Positions 34,963 through 44,515 of a stretch of DNA of 64,000 nt are shown here, one piece after another. Position numbers and translations under genes: made by a program. Position 1 is the stretch's first letter, and each line of letters starts with the position of its first letter. The notes below the pieces were generated by a model, which saw nothing but the letters and a program-made list of their open reading frames with translations, was not told the DNA's origin and did no database searches. The stretch is from Codonopsis lanceolata (Eukaryota > Streptophyta > Magnoliopsida > Asterales > Campanulaceae), in NCBI GenBank assembly GCA_013146195.2, contig CM028377.1:62952285-63016284 (forward strand). The letters run 5' to 3'.

Positions 34963-35052
34963 ACTATTATTTTTAGCTAATTGTTAGAAAATGAAAAGTT
35001 TCAAGTCAAGTGATGTGGAAGTTTTAGGATACAATAATATCAAAAGTTGGGT
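34963..35052. repeat. Direct repeat flanking the satellite array, right copy
   Basis: Partner of 31844-31933. An (AT)n tract follows at 35085-35114. Confidence 0.75.
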
Positions 35053-35082
35053 GAGACGGTACATTCATAGTGCTCGTCACCA

Positions 35083-35117
<35 letters not shown>

Positions 35118-35613
35118 TTTTACAACTAAATTTTTTTTTTGTTTTTCTTATCTTCTCAAATAAATTATATCTTATTTTCAACACAACGAGGCAAAATCCA
35201 TCCATTATTTTTCATTTAATTTCTATGAAAGATTTTTTTGAAGCAATATAATCATAAATATATTGCTACAAAATTTTCAAATACATATTCATTCATGGAT
35301 TTACCATTCAAGTTGTTTTTTTTTAATTTACAACTTAATGTTATTTAATTCATTTCACACCTTTGTATAGTTTAATTTGTCATTTATATTTCTTTCTAAA
35401 TTGTAAGCAAAAGAAAAAAGGCTTATGAATTATTTTCCTTTTAGTTGTTTCATTTATACTTTATAATTTTGTGCATATTAAATCATTTATTTTTGTATGC
35501 ATGATTATATATAATTTATTTGGAAAGATGGCAAAAGAAAATATTTATAAGGGGAAACAAAAATTAGTGAACTTTGAAGAAAGAAAGAACATAAATTGTT
35601 CTCAAATCTTTAC
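35053..35613. other. A+T-rich stretch, nothing seen
   Basis: No gene-like frame or element end recognised. The short open frames here are explained by A+T-rich composition. Confidence 0.6.
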
Positions 35614-35804
35614 TGTAATACCCTCAAATCTCACATCGGAAGATGTGAAACTTGAATGCGTTTTATATGATAACCACTCATTACTATTAGGCCCCAATAT
35701 TTCATAAATTTTCAGATCGACTTATAGTAAACCTAGTGACCCAAGGTACTGCATATTTAGTGGGCCAATGTATGAGATTGAGTTTTCGGACTTAGGTCGT
35801 TACA
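35614..35804. mobile_element. Short TG...CA repeat, TRIM/solo-LTR-like
   Basis: 191 bp starting TGTAATACCCTCAAATCTCA and ending CTTAGGTCGTTACA. The termini TGTAA/TTACA are inverted, as in LTRs. Internal text such as CATCGGAAGATGTGAAACTT and AGTGGGCCAATG looks like a widely dispersed plant repeat. No clear TSD, so the class is uncertain. Confidence 0.45.
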
Positions 35805-36185
35805 CTTTCTTCTTCTTTTTCCTTTCCTTTCTTAAATAAACTCGGATTTCACCAAAAACAATAAAAATAAAAATATATTTAAAGTTACATATGAGAGAAT
35901 CTTTAAGATAGTGTATGGGAAAGGTATTAACTTCGATCCAAGTACAAAGTGAAGTTTTGTGAATACATTGAGGGTATGTTTGAATACCCTAATTTCATAA
36001 CTTGGAATTAGAATTTGGGTCTTTAAAACAAATTTCATTGTTTAGCAATATATTTAAAATTTAGAATTGGAATTAAGTTGAAATTCCAAATATCTCAATT
36101 CCATAAAACTAATTATATTCAATACTCTAAGAATTTAAATTCTAAATTTTGATCAATTATTATAAATAATAACAATTCACATTCC

Positions 36186-36310
36186 TTTTACCACCACTAC
36201 CACCACAACTCCCGACCACCATCGCTAGTCGCCACCTCCGACCACCACCACCAGCCACCACCGACCTCCGACACCAGCTACCACCATCCGCCACCTCCAT
36301 CATCCAACCA
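36186..36310. repeat. CCACCA/CCGACC-rich minisatellite
   Basis: Degenerate repeats of CCACCA, CGACCACCA and CCACCTCC on an A+T-rich background. Confidence 0.7.
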
Positions 36311-36547
36311 CCTCTATATTCTATTTACAAATAAAAAAATAAATTATCATAATTTTGTAGTCAGAGATGTTTGAACCTCTATCATTCTCATTATCACCAA
36401 CACCTATTACTATTAGCCTAAACTAAATACTTAATATGTAAATAAAATTTTATATTAATTACAATTAAATTTCACACATTATCCAAGTATGGAATTACTA
36501 TAATTTTAAAAACAAATTCCAAATTATTTAAATTTCATAAAATAATA

Positions 36548-36805
36548 CTCCCTCCGTCCCTAAATAATTGTCCTGCTTGACCCGGCGCACAGTTTAAGAA
36601 AAAGTAATTGACTTGATCATTTATATTGGTTTAATGTGTAGTTTCCATTAATGTCCATGCATATGTGGCCCATAATTAAAGTAGATTGAAAAAGTAAGGG
36701 TAAAGTGGTAAAAATGATGTTCTAAAAAGGTAAGTTTCAAAGTGGACAATTATTTTGGGACGGACGAAAAAGGAAAGGAGGACGATAATTTAGGGACGGA
36801 GGGAG
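36548..36805. mobile_element. Stowaway-type MITE, 258 bp
   Basis: Starts CTCCCTCCGTCCC and ends GGGACGGAGGGAG, perfect inverted termini, flanked by TA on both sides (36546-36547 and 36806-36807). This is the hallmark of Tc1/mariner-derived Stowaway elements. It has no coding capacity. A copy of the same length is at 57963-58220. Confidence 0.95.
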
Positions 36806-36818
36806 TAATATTTAATAT

Positions 36819-37350
36819 CAGTGTTCTAAAACTCCCCGCCTAGGCCCCGCCTAGGCGCTAGGTCCCTCCCTACCGCTGCGAATTTCTTAGTCACCGCCTA
36901 ATCGACTCGCCTACGCCAAACCTCGTCGAATCTTAAATTATTTTTTGTAGTTTTGACGCGATTGCAGAGAAGGAAGGGGGGACGAACTTGAGAAGGGAGG
37001 GAGAGTGGTAATGGTGAGGCAGAGAGGGAGGTAATGGGGGGCGAACTTGCGTAATATCTTTTTTGTTTTTTGTCCTAAACTTGACTGATTTATTGCTTTG
37101 GGGTTGTTGAGAATTGAGATTAATTGTAAGTTTGTATATTTTTGTTCATTTTACAAATATAGACAAATGTTGATAAAATGACAAACATAAAAAAAAAAAA
37201 ATTTAATTTGTATTCAACGTGTTTGATCTTTGATGTAAATTATCAAAAAATAGTAATTATGTCTTAATTCTAGGCCCCGATTACGCCCCGACTAGTCTAA
37301 TAGGCGCTAGTGTGTCGCCTAACGACCGCCTAACGATTTTTAGAACCTTG
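36819..37350. mobile_element. hAT-like MITE, internally deleted copy
   Basis: 532 bp, from CAGTGTTCTAAAACTCCCC to CGATTTTTAGAACCTTG. It is clearly related to 32996-33885, with the internal GA and (AT)n tracts removed. It begins 13 bp after the Stowaway element. The flanks are A+T-rich and I could not define a clean 8-bp TSD. Confidence 0.85.
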
Positions 37351-37423
37351 ATATTTATTAAATTTAAAATCAATGTATCCAAACGGACTGAAAATGAGTT
37401 ATTCGATCACTCTCATGTCTTAT

Positions 37424-37597
37424 ACTCCATCCTTTCCGGGTAAAAAATCTGATTTAAAAATTAAACTTATTTAAAAAAATAATTTTTTATTAATCTATTA
37501 ATAATAAAATAATACTATAATACCTCTTTAAGTTATAAAAATAAAATTTTTAAGTAAAACATGGAAGCGAACTGAACTCAATCAAAATGGTGGGAGT
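37424..37597. mobile_element. Possible degenerate MITE
   Basis: TACTCCATCCTTTCCGGGTAA at the left and AAATGGTGGGAGTA at the right are loosely inverted, with TA at both outer edges. The interior is A+T-rich. This fits an old Stowaway-like copy, but the inverted repeats are poor. Confidence 0.4.
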
Positions 37598-38054
37598 ATT
37601 ACCAAACAAAATTCATTTTTTACCGTGCAGTTTATTGATTAGTTACTTTTTAGGGTTTGTCTGGGAATCCTAATTCCTTAGAAGTGAAATTGGGACCTCT
37701 AATGTTAATTAGATGCAAAAAAGAAAAAAGAAATGCACTGAAAATAAGTTGAATATAAAAACTCCATTTGTAGTGAATATCAACACCCTTTATCCTACGG
37801 ATCTTAATTAAAAATCTCTTATTTCATATTTTCATAATACGAGCACAACAACATGCCCAGAACCAATCTCAAATATTTCTCATTTATTTTTTTTAATGTT
37901 CCAAACGAAAAGGCATTTGATAGAATCAGCATCACCTTTGTACAAAATATCCACCAAAACATGAAAGAAATATAAGTTAAAAAAATTTGAAGAAAATAAA
38001 AGTATCTCACATTCACATTCACATTCACATTCGTACTTCTAAACCTCAATTACA
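37598..38054. other. 3' flank of the RING gene
   Basis: No gene. A (CATTCA)4-like microsatellite at 38010-38032 lies just after the RING gene's stop codon in its 3' UTR or flank. Confidence 0.6.
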
Positions 38055-38723
38055 TCACGTCTGTGAAGAATCATCATCTGAAGAACCTGTTTGACTTGAC
38101 TCTTCATTCCTAATGGAAAAACTAACCCAAATCTCTCTCCTCATCCTCTCTCTCCCTCTCCCTCCTCTAATATCTCCCTCCTCAATTTTCTTGCCCAAAT
38201 CTTGATCATCATCAACAGGCATCTTGAACCTACAAATTGGGCAAGACCCATGAATCCCCAACCACTTCTCCGCACATTCCCCGTGAAATCTGTGCTTACA
38301 TGGCATCTCCGTCACCACCTCACCCACCCTCCACTCCTCCAAGCAAATCACACACTCCCCATCTTCATCATCCCCCTCCCTGATCTCCACACGTGGCATC
38401 GCCTCAATTGATGCCTTTGATGCCGGTGGCTGACCATCCTTGCTCAGTAGGTCGCGCAGCAGGGAATCCAAGCCCGACGAGCTCCCTTCTATCACCACCA
38501 TCCCCTGTGTCAAGGGGTTGATCAGGATGATCCTGTCACCTGAGGAGGGCGTTGCTTGGGTTTCTCCTGTTTCCTGATCTGGGTTTCCTGCATCTTGATC
38601 CGGGTCGGGCGTGGATATGCCATTTGTGAGGGCTAAGAAGAAGGGTAAGAACATGGAAAGATCTCTGTTTCTTGAACTAATCAGTCGCTCTAGCAGAGAT
38701 GATGGCTCTGGCATGTCAGCCAT
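38055..38723 (-). CDS. MPSR1: RING-H2 E3 ubiquitin ligase, MPSR1-like
   Basis: Intact single-exon gene of 222 codons plus stop, starting at ATG 38723 (MADMPEPSSLLERL). Near the middle it has a complete C3H2C3 RING-H2 finger: C124, C127, C142, H144, H147, C150, C161 and C164 (CVICLEEW ... PCKHRFHGEC ... CPICRFKMP). This domain binds E2 enzymes and passes ubiquitin to substrates. The short N-terminus with NRDLSMFLPFFLAL and the overall size resemble Arabidopsis MPSR1 (At1g26800), a cytosolic ligase for misfolded proteins. No signal peptide is obvious; the hydrophobic MFLPFFLAL stretch is short. The C-terminus is Arg- and Ser/Asp-rich. It is a likely functional gene, the first in the window with normal gene features. 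Ortholog assignment rests on recalled similarity and on the GALT1-like neighbour. Confidence 0.88.
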   Translation of the reverse strand: MADMPEPSSLLERLISSRNRDLSMFLPFFLALTNGISTPDPDQDAGNPDQETGETQATPSSGDRIILINPLTQGMVVIEGSSSGLDSLLRDLLSKDGQPPASKASIEAMPRVEIREGDDEDGECVICLEEWRVGEVVTEMPCKHRFHGECAEKWLGIHGSCPICRFKMPVDDDQDLGKKIEEGDIRGGRGRERMRREIWVSFSIRNEESSQTGSSDDDSSQT

Positions 38724-38799
38724 TGTTAGAGACAGAATACCGTATGAAAGAGAACGAGAGAGAGAGAAATTAGATGGGAACGGGGATTTAGGGCGTTTG

Positions 38800-38812
38800 G
38801 GATATTAAAAGG
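38800..38812 (-). promoter_or_regulatory. TATA-like box of the RING gene
   Basis: Minus strand CTTTTAATATC, about 80 bp before the ATG and about 25-30 bp downstream of the heat-shock element. A GA-repeat leader (38750-38770) separates it from the start codon. Confidence 0.5.
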
Positions 38813-38835
38813 GAAGAGCCCACAGTAAAGTTTGT

Positions 38836-38850
38836 GGAATGTTCTGGAAG
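38836..38850 (-). promoter_or_regulatory. Perfect three-unit heat-shock element
   Basis: Plus-strand GGAATGTTCTGGAAG contains GAA, TTC and GAA spaced by exactly two bases. This is the consensus nGAAnnTTCnnGAAn for trimeric heat-shock factor. It lies 113-127 bp before the ATG of the RING gene and directly upstream of its TATA-like box. Confidence 0.7.
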
Positions 38851-38860
38851 CTCATCTAGA

Positions 38861-39917
38861 GAGCATGTACAACTGAGTTTTTCCCAAATCTAATCAAAAT
38901 CATTTTATCTAATGGGAAATTTTAAAAAAAAAATCATCTCAAAATCAACCAATAATTTTAACACGATAAAATCATCTTTTAAACTTTAAAATCCCCAAAT
39001 CCTAACTCCCTTTTCAAATGTCATCATTTGAGTGAATAACATTTTCTCTTTTTTTTATTGTTTTTTTGACCAATTTTTAGCAAAAAATTTTAATTTTTTA
39101 ATTATTATTTTTTGAATTAAAGTACATATATTTACAGAGACCTAATTTGTTTCATTTGGATATCAAAAAACTTTTTTATGATTTTTTAAAATTTCTAATC
39201 ATTATTAATAAAAATAAAGATTATGAGATATATAAATATACCATATTTATGTCACCATTAAAAATAATTTTTGATTTTAAATTAAATAGGTATCTAATAA
39301 ATTATTTTATTATTTTTAGTTTGATTTCACAAAACCGCGTTTGGGATACTGTGTTTTTGATGTTGGGATGGAAAAAATCTCAAATGTCTAAATTTGGACA
39401 AGATATTTGCCCGGGTCTTGATTATCTACTAGACTACTGTTGGGTTTAGGCAGTCACTGTTGATGCCATTGTCATAGTAGTTGGATGTCTGCATTCATGC
39501 CACATAGATAGGGTCAGATTGAATGTTTGTATATGGCATCCAGAAGTGAGATTCCCATTATGCCCTCATCTTTAGCTGGAAAGACCATTGAGTCCTAGTA
39601 CTTGCCCGCCACTAACTTTATCGTACTTAATTTTTTTTATTTCTAAAAAAAAGTGCATGCAATTTTTTTTAAAGGTCGGAACATAGACCTTATCTTAATT
39701 TTTACTTTTTATTATTTTAATATCTTGAAATGTTATAATTATAGATATATGATATCTTTGATATAGTTAGAACAAATGATTGATAAGGTTACAATTATAA
39801 ATATATGATACTTTTGGTATGATTAGAACAAATAATGTCTCCGATAAGGTTTTGAACACCAGAACAAATGATGTCTCTGATGAGGTTTTGAACATCTAAC
39901 CTTTCGGATGGGGCTTG
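38861..39917. other. A+T-rich intergenic stretch
   Basis: No gene. Starts with GAGAGCATGTACAACTGAG, similar in style to AAGAGCATGAACAACAACTC at 42626, so a shared old MITE family is possible. 39735-39850 has short diverged repeats of AATATATGATAY(C/T)TTTGRTAT. Confidence 0.45.
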
Positions 39918-40104
39918 AAAAACAACGTTACTTTTGAATAGGCTTGGGCACCCGATTTTTCTATTAAAAGTTGTAAAATTCAGGGTGTTTCTAATGAGAC
40001 TTAAACACCCTGAACAACAACGTTGCTTTTGAATAGGCTTCAACACCCGATATTTCTATTAAAAGTTGTAAAATTCAGGGTGTCTCTAGTGAGACTTGAA
40101 CACC
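39918..40104. repeat. Tandem duplication, unit about 99 bp
   Basis: Two copies (about 39918-40007 and 40017-40104) share AACAACGTTRCTTTTGAATA, TTTCTATTAAAAGTTGTAAA and ATTCAGGGTGTYTCTARTGA. The GAGACTTGAACACCC words are box-B-like on the minus strand, so the unit may derive from a tRNA-related SINE. Related fragments extend back to about 39840. Confidence 0.7.
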
Positions 40105-40126
40105 CAATCTTTTCGTTAGAAGAAGT

Positions 40127-40228
40127 TTTTTTTTTTTTTTCACCTAGGGGGGCATGGGAAGGGTTCCAACCTGAGACCTCAACTTTGTGAAGCTCCATAT
40201 CTACCACTGGACCACCCCCTTATGGGAC
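40127..40228 (-). mobile_element. Very short tRNA-derived SINE, minus strand
   Basis: About 100 bp with a T run (poly(A) on the minus strand) at 40127-40140. The body has the inverse of a Pol III box B (GGTTCCAACCTGAGACCTC) and box A (TACCACTGGACCA). It is flanked by a perfect 14-bp direct repeat, TCGTTAGAAGAAGT, at 40113-40126 and 40229-40242. Same family as 42232-42328 and 53374-53480. Confidence 0.88.
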
Positions 40229-40242
40229 TCGTTAGAAGAAGT

Positions 40243-42216
40243 GAGCGGTATTAATTGAACTAGAGCTTGTTGGTAAGTAAATGCAGTTAACTAATCATTT
40301 TACGTGTAAAAGAAGTATGAGTTTATTCTCCATCGCAATCTAATTTAGTTACTTACTAGATCTTCATGTCCGTACCCATGACACGATATTTCATCAATTG
40401 AAACGACAGTGCCTAAATAGAAGGTGTGATTTTAAAAAAAATGTTACAGTTGAGGGGCGCTATTCGAACTTGACCTATAGTTGAAAGGGGTTATTTGTAA
40501 AGAGTTATATGTAACATACTCATGACCGTTTGATCGTGTGGCTGAAATCAATCCCCACCGTCAAACAGCCTCAGTCAATCAACTGAGATAATATTTTATA
40601 AGGGGTGATTGTTCAAAAAACTAATAATCCTAAGGTGTGACTTTGTAATGTGGAGAAAAAACATAGGAAGAAGAAAAATAGACGACTGCTCATAATATTA
40701 ATTATAAGGGGTGACTTTGTAATAAGGAGAGATAAATAGGGAGTTAGAAATTGATAACTACTCTCACACATGTGAATGTGATGGTGAATCTCAACCGTTA
40801 AATCTTTTAAGATAATTTAATCTTAGCCTTTAAATAACTTTAGTCAATTATATATGTGTGAGTATGAGCTCTATTGTATAATAGATGATGATTAGTGATT
40901 TTGAAATTTCTCACTCTTTGATATCACTAGTTTTCTTTCGAAGACTGAATTCATTAGCAAATACTCCTCCGCCCACAAGATAAAAAGGAATAATTACTTG
41001 AAAGAGCGATGTATTTAAATATTTATTATACTTTGTCGTATGTAATTTTTTATGTTCTAATCAAATGACTTATATTTAAAAAGTCTAATAATTAAACGTT
41101 ATAAAACTAAAATTATAGTTAATCCTAATTTTTAAAAAATATTTGAGTATAATTAATATGTTATAATCAAATATTGAGAATGAATTTAAATATTTTAAAA
41201 ATTATAAATACAATTTTTTTTAAAATTGAGCCTTTATAATGAAACATTTGAGTGAATACCGAATACTTTCGGTTTTCAAATTACGGAATACTTTTTTAAA
41301 AAAATATGGATGACAATAAAAAACTAACGGAGATGTAGTGTAAACTAATCAACAAAAGTGATGACACGGGATCTGCACTGGCTATATTTTTGAAAAAACA
41401 CTATCAACTATGGGACCCAAACTGACACGTAGATCTATTAAAGCGGGCTTTCGGACGGATTTACCTGCAAATAAAAAAAGCCCACTATAAAACGGGCAGG
41501 TGAGTTTATCTTCGAACATAACGGTTCCTAAAACCCTTGGCCCAGCCCACAGGGCCACAGGCAAACGTGCAAAAAAGTTAATTTATTTTACCTTTTATTA
41601 TCTAGCACAAGTTACACAACAACATGAACATATTCCGATCAAAATTCTGTAAGACTTTACCTTTTATGTGATGTTAAAAGAGTTTATGTGATGTTAAAAG
41701 AACCAAGCTTTGCTTCCATAATAGTCAAATTGCACACATTCTAAGGATTCCAATTTCCAAACACACATCCATATGAGAAAAAAAGAAGAGAAATAAAATG
41801 AAAAGATAAGTGGGTTTAACCTTCACCAATTCACCACCGACCAAAAAGTGAAAACTAGATGAATCAAACACCAACCCACTTATAAAATTGATGAAATTAG
41901 GTGTGTGGCAGTCATTAAACACTGTAGAAAAGTTAGAGAGAGTAAGCTTTCCATAGAAGAGAGAGAAAATAAAAAGAAAAAGGAAAAGGAGGGGGAAGGG
42001 GAATGGCCGAATGGGTTTCTTTCTGTAATTCTTTTCCACGTTCAACCATCACTATCATTTCCACCGGCATTCCCTTACCTCCTTCTCTCTAGAATCCTTT
42101 TTTTCTTGCTTTCTTTAGAGAAAAGGTCGTTAACTTATTTCACCGGATCTGGAAGTAAGATGGAGAGAGGGCGTGAGACTAAGAGTATCTGAGTTAGAGA
42201 GCCAGAGCGAGAGAGA
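40243..42216. other. Intergenic DNA, no gene seen
   Basis: A+T-rich. A 20-bp tandem duplication, AGTTTATGTGATGTTAAAAG, sits at 41661-41700. Two loosely similar words, GGGGTGACTTTGTAATRAGGAG and AAGGTGTGACTTTGTAATGTG, occur at 40632 and 40707. The CT- and GA-rich sequence at 41930-42215 looks like a 5' leader, but no following coding frame is convincing. Confidence 0.5.
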
Positions 42217-42231
42217 ATAGCAGAGCCGGAG

Positions 42232-42328
42232 CCCCTAAGGGGGTGACCCAGTGGTAGACATGAGGCTTCACAAAGTGTGAGGTTTCAGGTTCGATCACTT
42301 CCCATGCCCCCCTTAGGAGGAAAAAAAA
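42232..42328 (+). mobile_element. Very short tRNA-derived SINE, plus strand
   Basis: About 97 bp from CCCCTAAGGGGGTGACCCAG to a short poly(A). The Pol III box A (TGACCCAGTGGTAGACATG) and box B (GGTTCGATCAC) are both clear. The body ends are inverted (CCTAAGGGGG and CCCCCCTTAGG), like an acceptor stem. It is bounded by a perfect 15-bp repeat, ATAGCAGAGCCGGAG, at 42217-42231 and 42329-42343, proving retroposition. Confidence 0.92.
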
Positions 42329-42343
42329 ATAGCAGAGCCGGAG

Positions 42344-43469
42344 ATCTAAATCCTAACCTAACTTTACTTTTAGACGGAAGAATAGGCTCGGGCCGCTCAC
42401 GATTTGCATTTTTTTAAGTCCGAGAAAGTGCGGGCTGTCCGTCCCCGCCTCGTCCCGACCCGTAAAAGCTGCAGCCAGTGCGGGAAAGTCCGAAAAGCCC
42501 ACATCCAAACGGTCATCTAAAACATCGGCCTAACCCCCCTTTTTTAGGTGGCGGGGCGGGCATGCCCGCAGGCTTTTACCCTATTTGACAGCCCTACTGA
42601 CACGTAATCAAACTTCTCAATACTAAGAGCATGAACAACAACTCCACCAAATCAAACGCAACTCATTAAAAACCAATAATTTAATCTATTTGATACTCAT
42701 TTGATTTAAAATCAAACAAACTTTTCCAACAGTGGCACAAAATCTAACACTTTTAATTTTTAAATATCCCACCACCTTTATCTTAAAAATCGATTTAATA
42801 TCCAAATGAAGCAAACTAAGTCTCTATTTATAGATAAAAATGTGTATTTTTTTATTAAAAAAAATAAAAACATTTTTTGAATTGCTAAAATGCCAAAAAA
42901 AAAAAAAGAAGAAGAAGATAAAAGTAAAAAAGTGGGTATATGATTTGGTTTTGATTTGGATCTTAAATTGATACAAATCAAACCAAATCAAATAAAATTT
43001 AGATTTGATTCCACGAAGAGCCACCGTTGCAAGTGAAAGATCCTTATTTGATTTAGTGAGGAACCCCCCCCCCATGTTAACCATGGCCTAGAGTCCAGTT
43101 TTTACATATTTAATAATTAAAGGATGTATTAATGATATTGAAATTGATTATAAATAAAAAAAAATAGTTAAACACAATCAATATGCTTATAACACAATTG
43201 GAAGGTGAAAATGAAGAGTAGATCTTCTGTGAGACAGTGTTACAAATCTTAATGCTTAAAAATGTAGCACTACTCTCTCACACATTGGGTCGGGTTAAGG
43301 GATATGTCTTATATAAAATACACGTAAGACACTCTTTCATAAGTTTTTGCCAAAGATGAAGGTTATGAAAATTGTTAGCTTAAAATTTGAAAGTGGAGCG
43401 AAATATCACAAAATGTAATAGTGTACTCTTTGTTTTGAACGAAGAGAATATATATTCTCTGAATAATTG
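42344..43469. other. Intergenic DNA, no gene seen
   Basis: A patch of higher G+C at 42370-42600, then A+T-rich sequence. AAGAGCATGAACAACAACTC at 42626 may start an old MITE ending near 43080, but I could not pair the ends with confidence. Confidence 0.45.
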
Positions 43470-43790
43470 TGGGTGGTCCACTTTCCAAATTTATAACCTC
43501 TCCAGTCCTATGTTTTTTTTTTTTAATTTGAAAAAGACACTTTTGTAGGTAAGAAAACAACAATACTCTAAATGAACCTAAGGTGCGGTATTGACATGCA
43601 TTGTGGTACATCAATTTTTGAATCGAGATGCATCAATTTAAAAGAATCAATTTTAATTACATAATCCAATTTTATGCACCACAATGCATCAATTCAAGCA
43701 ACCAATTGATGCATCCCGATGCAAACTGGGTTCGAATGCATCTCCTCTGCCTTCTTCTCCCTCCTCAAATGTCATAAGTCATTTTCTTCA
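43470..43790 (+). mobile_element. Partial MULE-like inverted-repeat element
   Basis: GGTCCACTTTCCAAATTTAT, then a T run and TTGAAAAAGACACTTTTGTAG, matches the left terminal region of the elements at 57259 and 60329. It is followed by GATGCATCAATTT-type words in both orientations, as in the elements at 56.8-57.1 kb. The right terminus is missing. Confidence 0.5.
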
Positions 43791-43979
43791 TCCTCTGCCT
43801 TCATCCTTATGAAAAATCATCCAACCTAGCCCAGATCCCTGATATGCATTCGTTTTGTGGTAGTGAGAGGCTTCTTGCTGCGAGTCTTAGGTTTGGTTTT
43901 GCCTTCTTGGGCTTGGATGTGGTAATCGGGGCCTTATGATTATCGATTATCTGATGTAAAACAAGTGGCCGATACATAT

Positions 43980-44515
43980 TTAAACAAAGCGTTAGGGAAG
44001 AGTTCGAAGTTAAGGGGGGCCAGCGGCAGTTTCTGAAAGTTGGATCAGTGGGTTGCTTCGTAGTTTTTCCGTTAGTTTCCGTTAAGCACTAGTAGAAATC
44101 ACTTAACGGTCGGCAGATCTTTAACGGAGCGTAACTTTTGTGTCCAGATGAATTACAGGGCTCACCGCATATCAAATCAGAGCTCTTGACAAGATCTACA
44201 AGATTCACAAGGTGGAACTTGGTGAGACGTTCTTTTGAAGCCCAGAAAACACTGTTTAGATACTGTTTTGGCCCTCTGAAGTTTTAGGGGTTTTCCATCA
44301 TTTTTTATTTATTTTTTTCCTTTTAGGGTTTGGACTGTTAGGGGATATAAATAACCCCTTAAACATTATTTCGGTAGCTTTTTGAATAAAAATTTGAGTT
44401 TTCTTTCGTTTCTTGCTTGTGCTTGAAACCCTAAAGCCGTCATAGGCTTTGTTAAGGAATTTCTCGTGGAAAGAATTCCTTGTTGTTATTTCCGCTGCGT
44501 CATTATCCAACTCTC
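43980..44515 (+). mobile_element. LTR-like fragment with TATA box
   Basis: A TATA box (GGGATATAAATAACCCC) at 44341-44357 is followed by an A+T-rich leader with AATAAAAATTTGAG and then TCGTTTCTTGCTTGTG and CCAACTCTCACA. This layout fits the U3-R-U5 of a plant LTR retrotransposon. No internal region follows, so it is a solo or truncated LTR. Confidence 0.4.

Noticed and set aside
31844..35052. CRISPR-like or rRNA spacer interpretation of the repeat array
   Set aside because: Units are degenerate, variable in spacing and A+T-rich, with no unique spacers and no rRNA; the genome is plant nuclear.
36819..37350. Clean 8-bp TSD for this hAT-like copy
   Set aside because: Flanks (TTTAATAT and ATATTTAT) do not match; the sequence is too A+T-rich to claim one.
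41905..42192. Open plus-strand frame with a Lys/Glu-rich start
   Set aside because: Made of GA-rich leader-like sequence; no protein domain and no downstream exon.
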